A DNA stretch of 64,000 nucleotides from CAYOZN01 sp964408455 (GTDB taxonomy: Bacteria; Planctomycetota; Phycisphaerae; UBA1845; UTPLA1). Below are positions 63,306 through 64,000 of the stretch, piece by piece. Location: positions 58,915-122,914 of the forward strand of contig CAYOZN010000013.1 in the NCBI GenBank assembly GCA_964408455.1, in the 5' to 3' direction. The position numbers were made by a program, and so were the translations under genes. The notes under the pieces are model-generated. The model was not told the DNA's origin and searched no databases. It saw nothing but the letters and a program-made list of their open reading frames with translations. Within the stretch, counting starts at the first letter, position 1, and the number at the start of each line of letters is the position of its first letter.

Positions 63306-63370
63306 CGTGAGGCGCCTCGCCGAAAAAATGGGTGAGACAAGCCGAGGCAAACCGGGGCGCGCTGAGGCGC
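63306..63370 (-). repeat. 65-nt dispersed repeat, copy 2
   Basis: The reverse complement of this segment matches 4825-4889 without gaps, 54 of 65 positions by my count. The GAGGCGCCTC core is kept, although the full 16-bp palindrome of copy 1 is broken here. It lies 53 bases before the truncated maturase remnant. Confidence 0.75.
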
Positions 63371-63422
63371 GCGGCGGAAAACATCGCTGCGCGAAGGGCG
63401 ACGCTCGGCTACGGGGCCTGGT

Positions 63423-63950
63423 GACGACTTCGTGATCTGCTGCCGGGGCCGGGCCGAACCGGCGATGGCGGCGATGCGAAGCATGATGACTCGGCTGAAG
63501 CTGACGGTAAACGAGGCGAAGACGCGCATCTGCCGCCTGCCGGATGAATCGTTCGACTTCCTGGGCTACACCATCGGGCGCTGCTATTCGGGACGGACGC
63601 ACCGGGCCTATCTGGGCACGCGGCCGTCGAGGAAAGCCATCGCCCGAATCTGCCGGGAGGTGAGCGACATGACGCATCGCCGGACCCGCCAGCGCTCGAT
63701 CGCAGACCAGATCGCCATGCTCAATCAGAAGCTGATGGGCTGGACGAATTACTTCTGTCTGGGATCGGTGAGCCGGGCGTACAACTCGGTGAACGGACAT
63801 GTTCGCGACCGGCTGCGTCAGTGGTTGCGTCGCAAGCACAACTGGAGCGTTCGAGGTTGCCGGCGCTACACGGCGCGGCGACTGTACAAGGAACTCGGAC
63901 TGCTCGATCTGGCGCTGCGACCGCGCGACTTCCCGTGGGCGAAAGCCTGA
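63423..63950 (+). pseudogene. group II intron reverse transcriptase/maturase, 5'-truncated
   Basis: The C-terminal part of a group II intron-encoded protein, about 175 residues. The sequence opens with DDFVICCRG, which is the end of the YADD catalytic box, with Gly-Pro-Gly before it where Tyr-Ala should be. After it come LKLTVNEAKTRICRL and FDFLGYTIGR. The X/GIIM maturase domain follows (MLNQKLMGWTNYFCLGSVSR and LRRKHNWSVRGC). The fingers and most of the palm of the polymerase are missing, so it cannot be active. No intron domain V is visible in the 50 bases downstream. Confidence 0.85.
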
Positions 63951-64000
63951 TAATCATCTAGCCAGGCCAATCTCCAGTCAGGGGTATCCTGTTGTCGTTT

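Noticed and set aside
61722..63839. Open frame of 705 codons on the minus strand
   Set aside because: It is antisense to the large exported protein and to the maturase remnant. Its translation is His/Arg/Gln-rich with no domain, as expected from a shadow of GC-rich coding DNA.
63951..64000. Group II intron domain V after the maturase
   Set aside because: No 34-nt domain V-like hairpin with its AGC triad is visible before the window ends.

Overview
The window is high-GC bacterial DNA with the stamp of a planctomycete (Planctomycetota, probably Phycisphaerae-like). The main evidence is a set of pseudopilin-like proteins with a long prepilin leader and a C-terminal DGH motif. Supporting evidence is a DRG-type TGS GTPase, PEGA and FHA-GAF-SpoIIE signalling proteins, two divergent sigma-70 family factors, many GTG/TTG starts, and small palindromic repeats scattered between and inside genes. 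The lineage is inferred from gene content. No rRNA or tRNA gene was recognised.

Layout. 1-5.2 kb: the end of an SPFH protein, an orphan low-GC gene, a TGS GTPase, NhaA, a hexapeptide acyltransferase, and a gene-free stretch holding one copy of a 65-nt dispersed repeat. 5.2-8.5 kb: a large exported fusion of FG-GAP repeats, a D,D-carboxypeptidase-like (S11) domain and a dockerin-like tail. 8.5-12.6 kb: asnS, a zinc-ribbon membrane protein and a SerA-like dehydrogenase. 12.6-15.5 kb: an arsenic operon arsR-arsC-arsM-acr3 on the minus strand, tightly overlapping, with a readable promoter and operator. 15.7-23.7 kb: a DUF1015 protein, a sigma factor with a long N-terminal extension, an FHA-GAF-SpoIIE phosphatase and a PEGA protein; the last three look like one signalling neighbourhood. 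23.9-26.5 kb: a molybdate ABC transporter modABC with overlapping genes.

26.5-36.6 kb holds mostly single genes: a phosphodiesterase-like lipoprotein, an inositol-phosphatase family enzyme, a degenerate CPBP protein, a double thioredoxin, an FMN reductase, Dps, a 46-residue membrane peptide with its own promoter candidates and terminator, an EEP hydrolase, a Nudix hydrolase, an SDR epimerase, a CYTH enzyme and a nucleotidyltransferase-like protein. 36.6-50 kb: leuS, a coiled-coil protein, an orphan low-GC ORF, an O-antigen-ligase-like TPR protein, a beta-CASP ribonuclease-like protein, a HAD phosphatase, and the classic thrS-infC-rpmI-rplT operon with its terminator. 50-58.6 kb: four pseudopilin-like genes (three tandem paralogues), two zinc-ribbon membrane proteins, a PGRP-type amidase lipoprotein, a putative aminopeptidase and a CPBP protease. 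58.8-64 kb: a second sigma factor, a small lipoprotein, a large exported protein of unknown function, the second 65-nt repeat copy and a truncated group II intron maturase.

The most unusual observations are: (i) a palindrome-bearing in-frame insertion in the LeuRS editing region, together with extra segments in AsnRS and ThrRS; (ii) the FG-GAP/S11/dockerin fusion with a KPG in place of the KTG box; (iii) the paired 65-nt repeat, one copy abutting a broken maturase; (iv) an apparently leaderless arsR transcript; (v) the small membrane peptide; and (vi) the sigma factor with extra helix-turn-helix segments beside a phosphatase and a PEGA protein. No CRISPR array or clearly new multi-gene defence or biosynthetic system was found.
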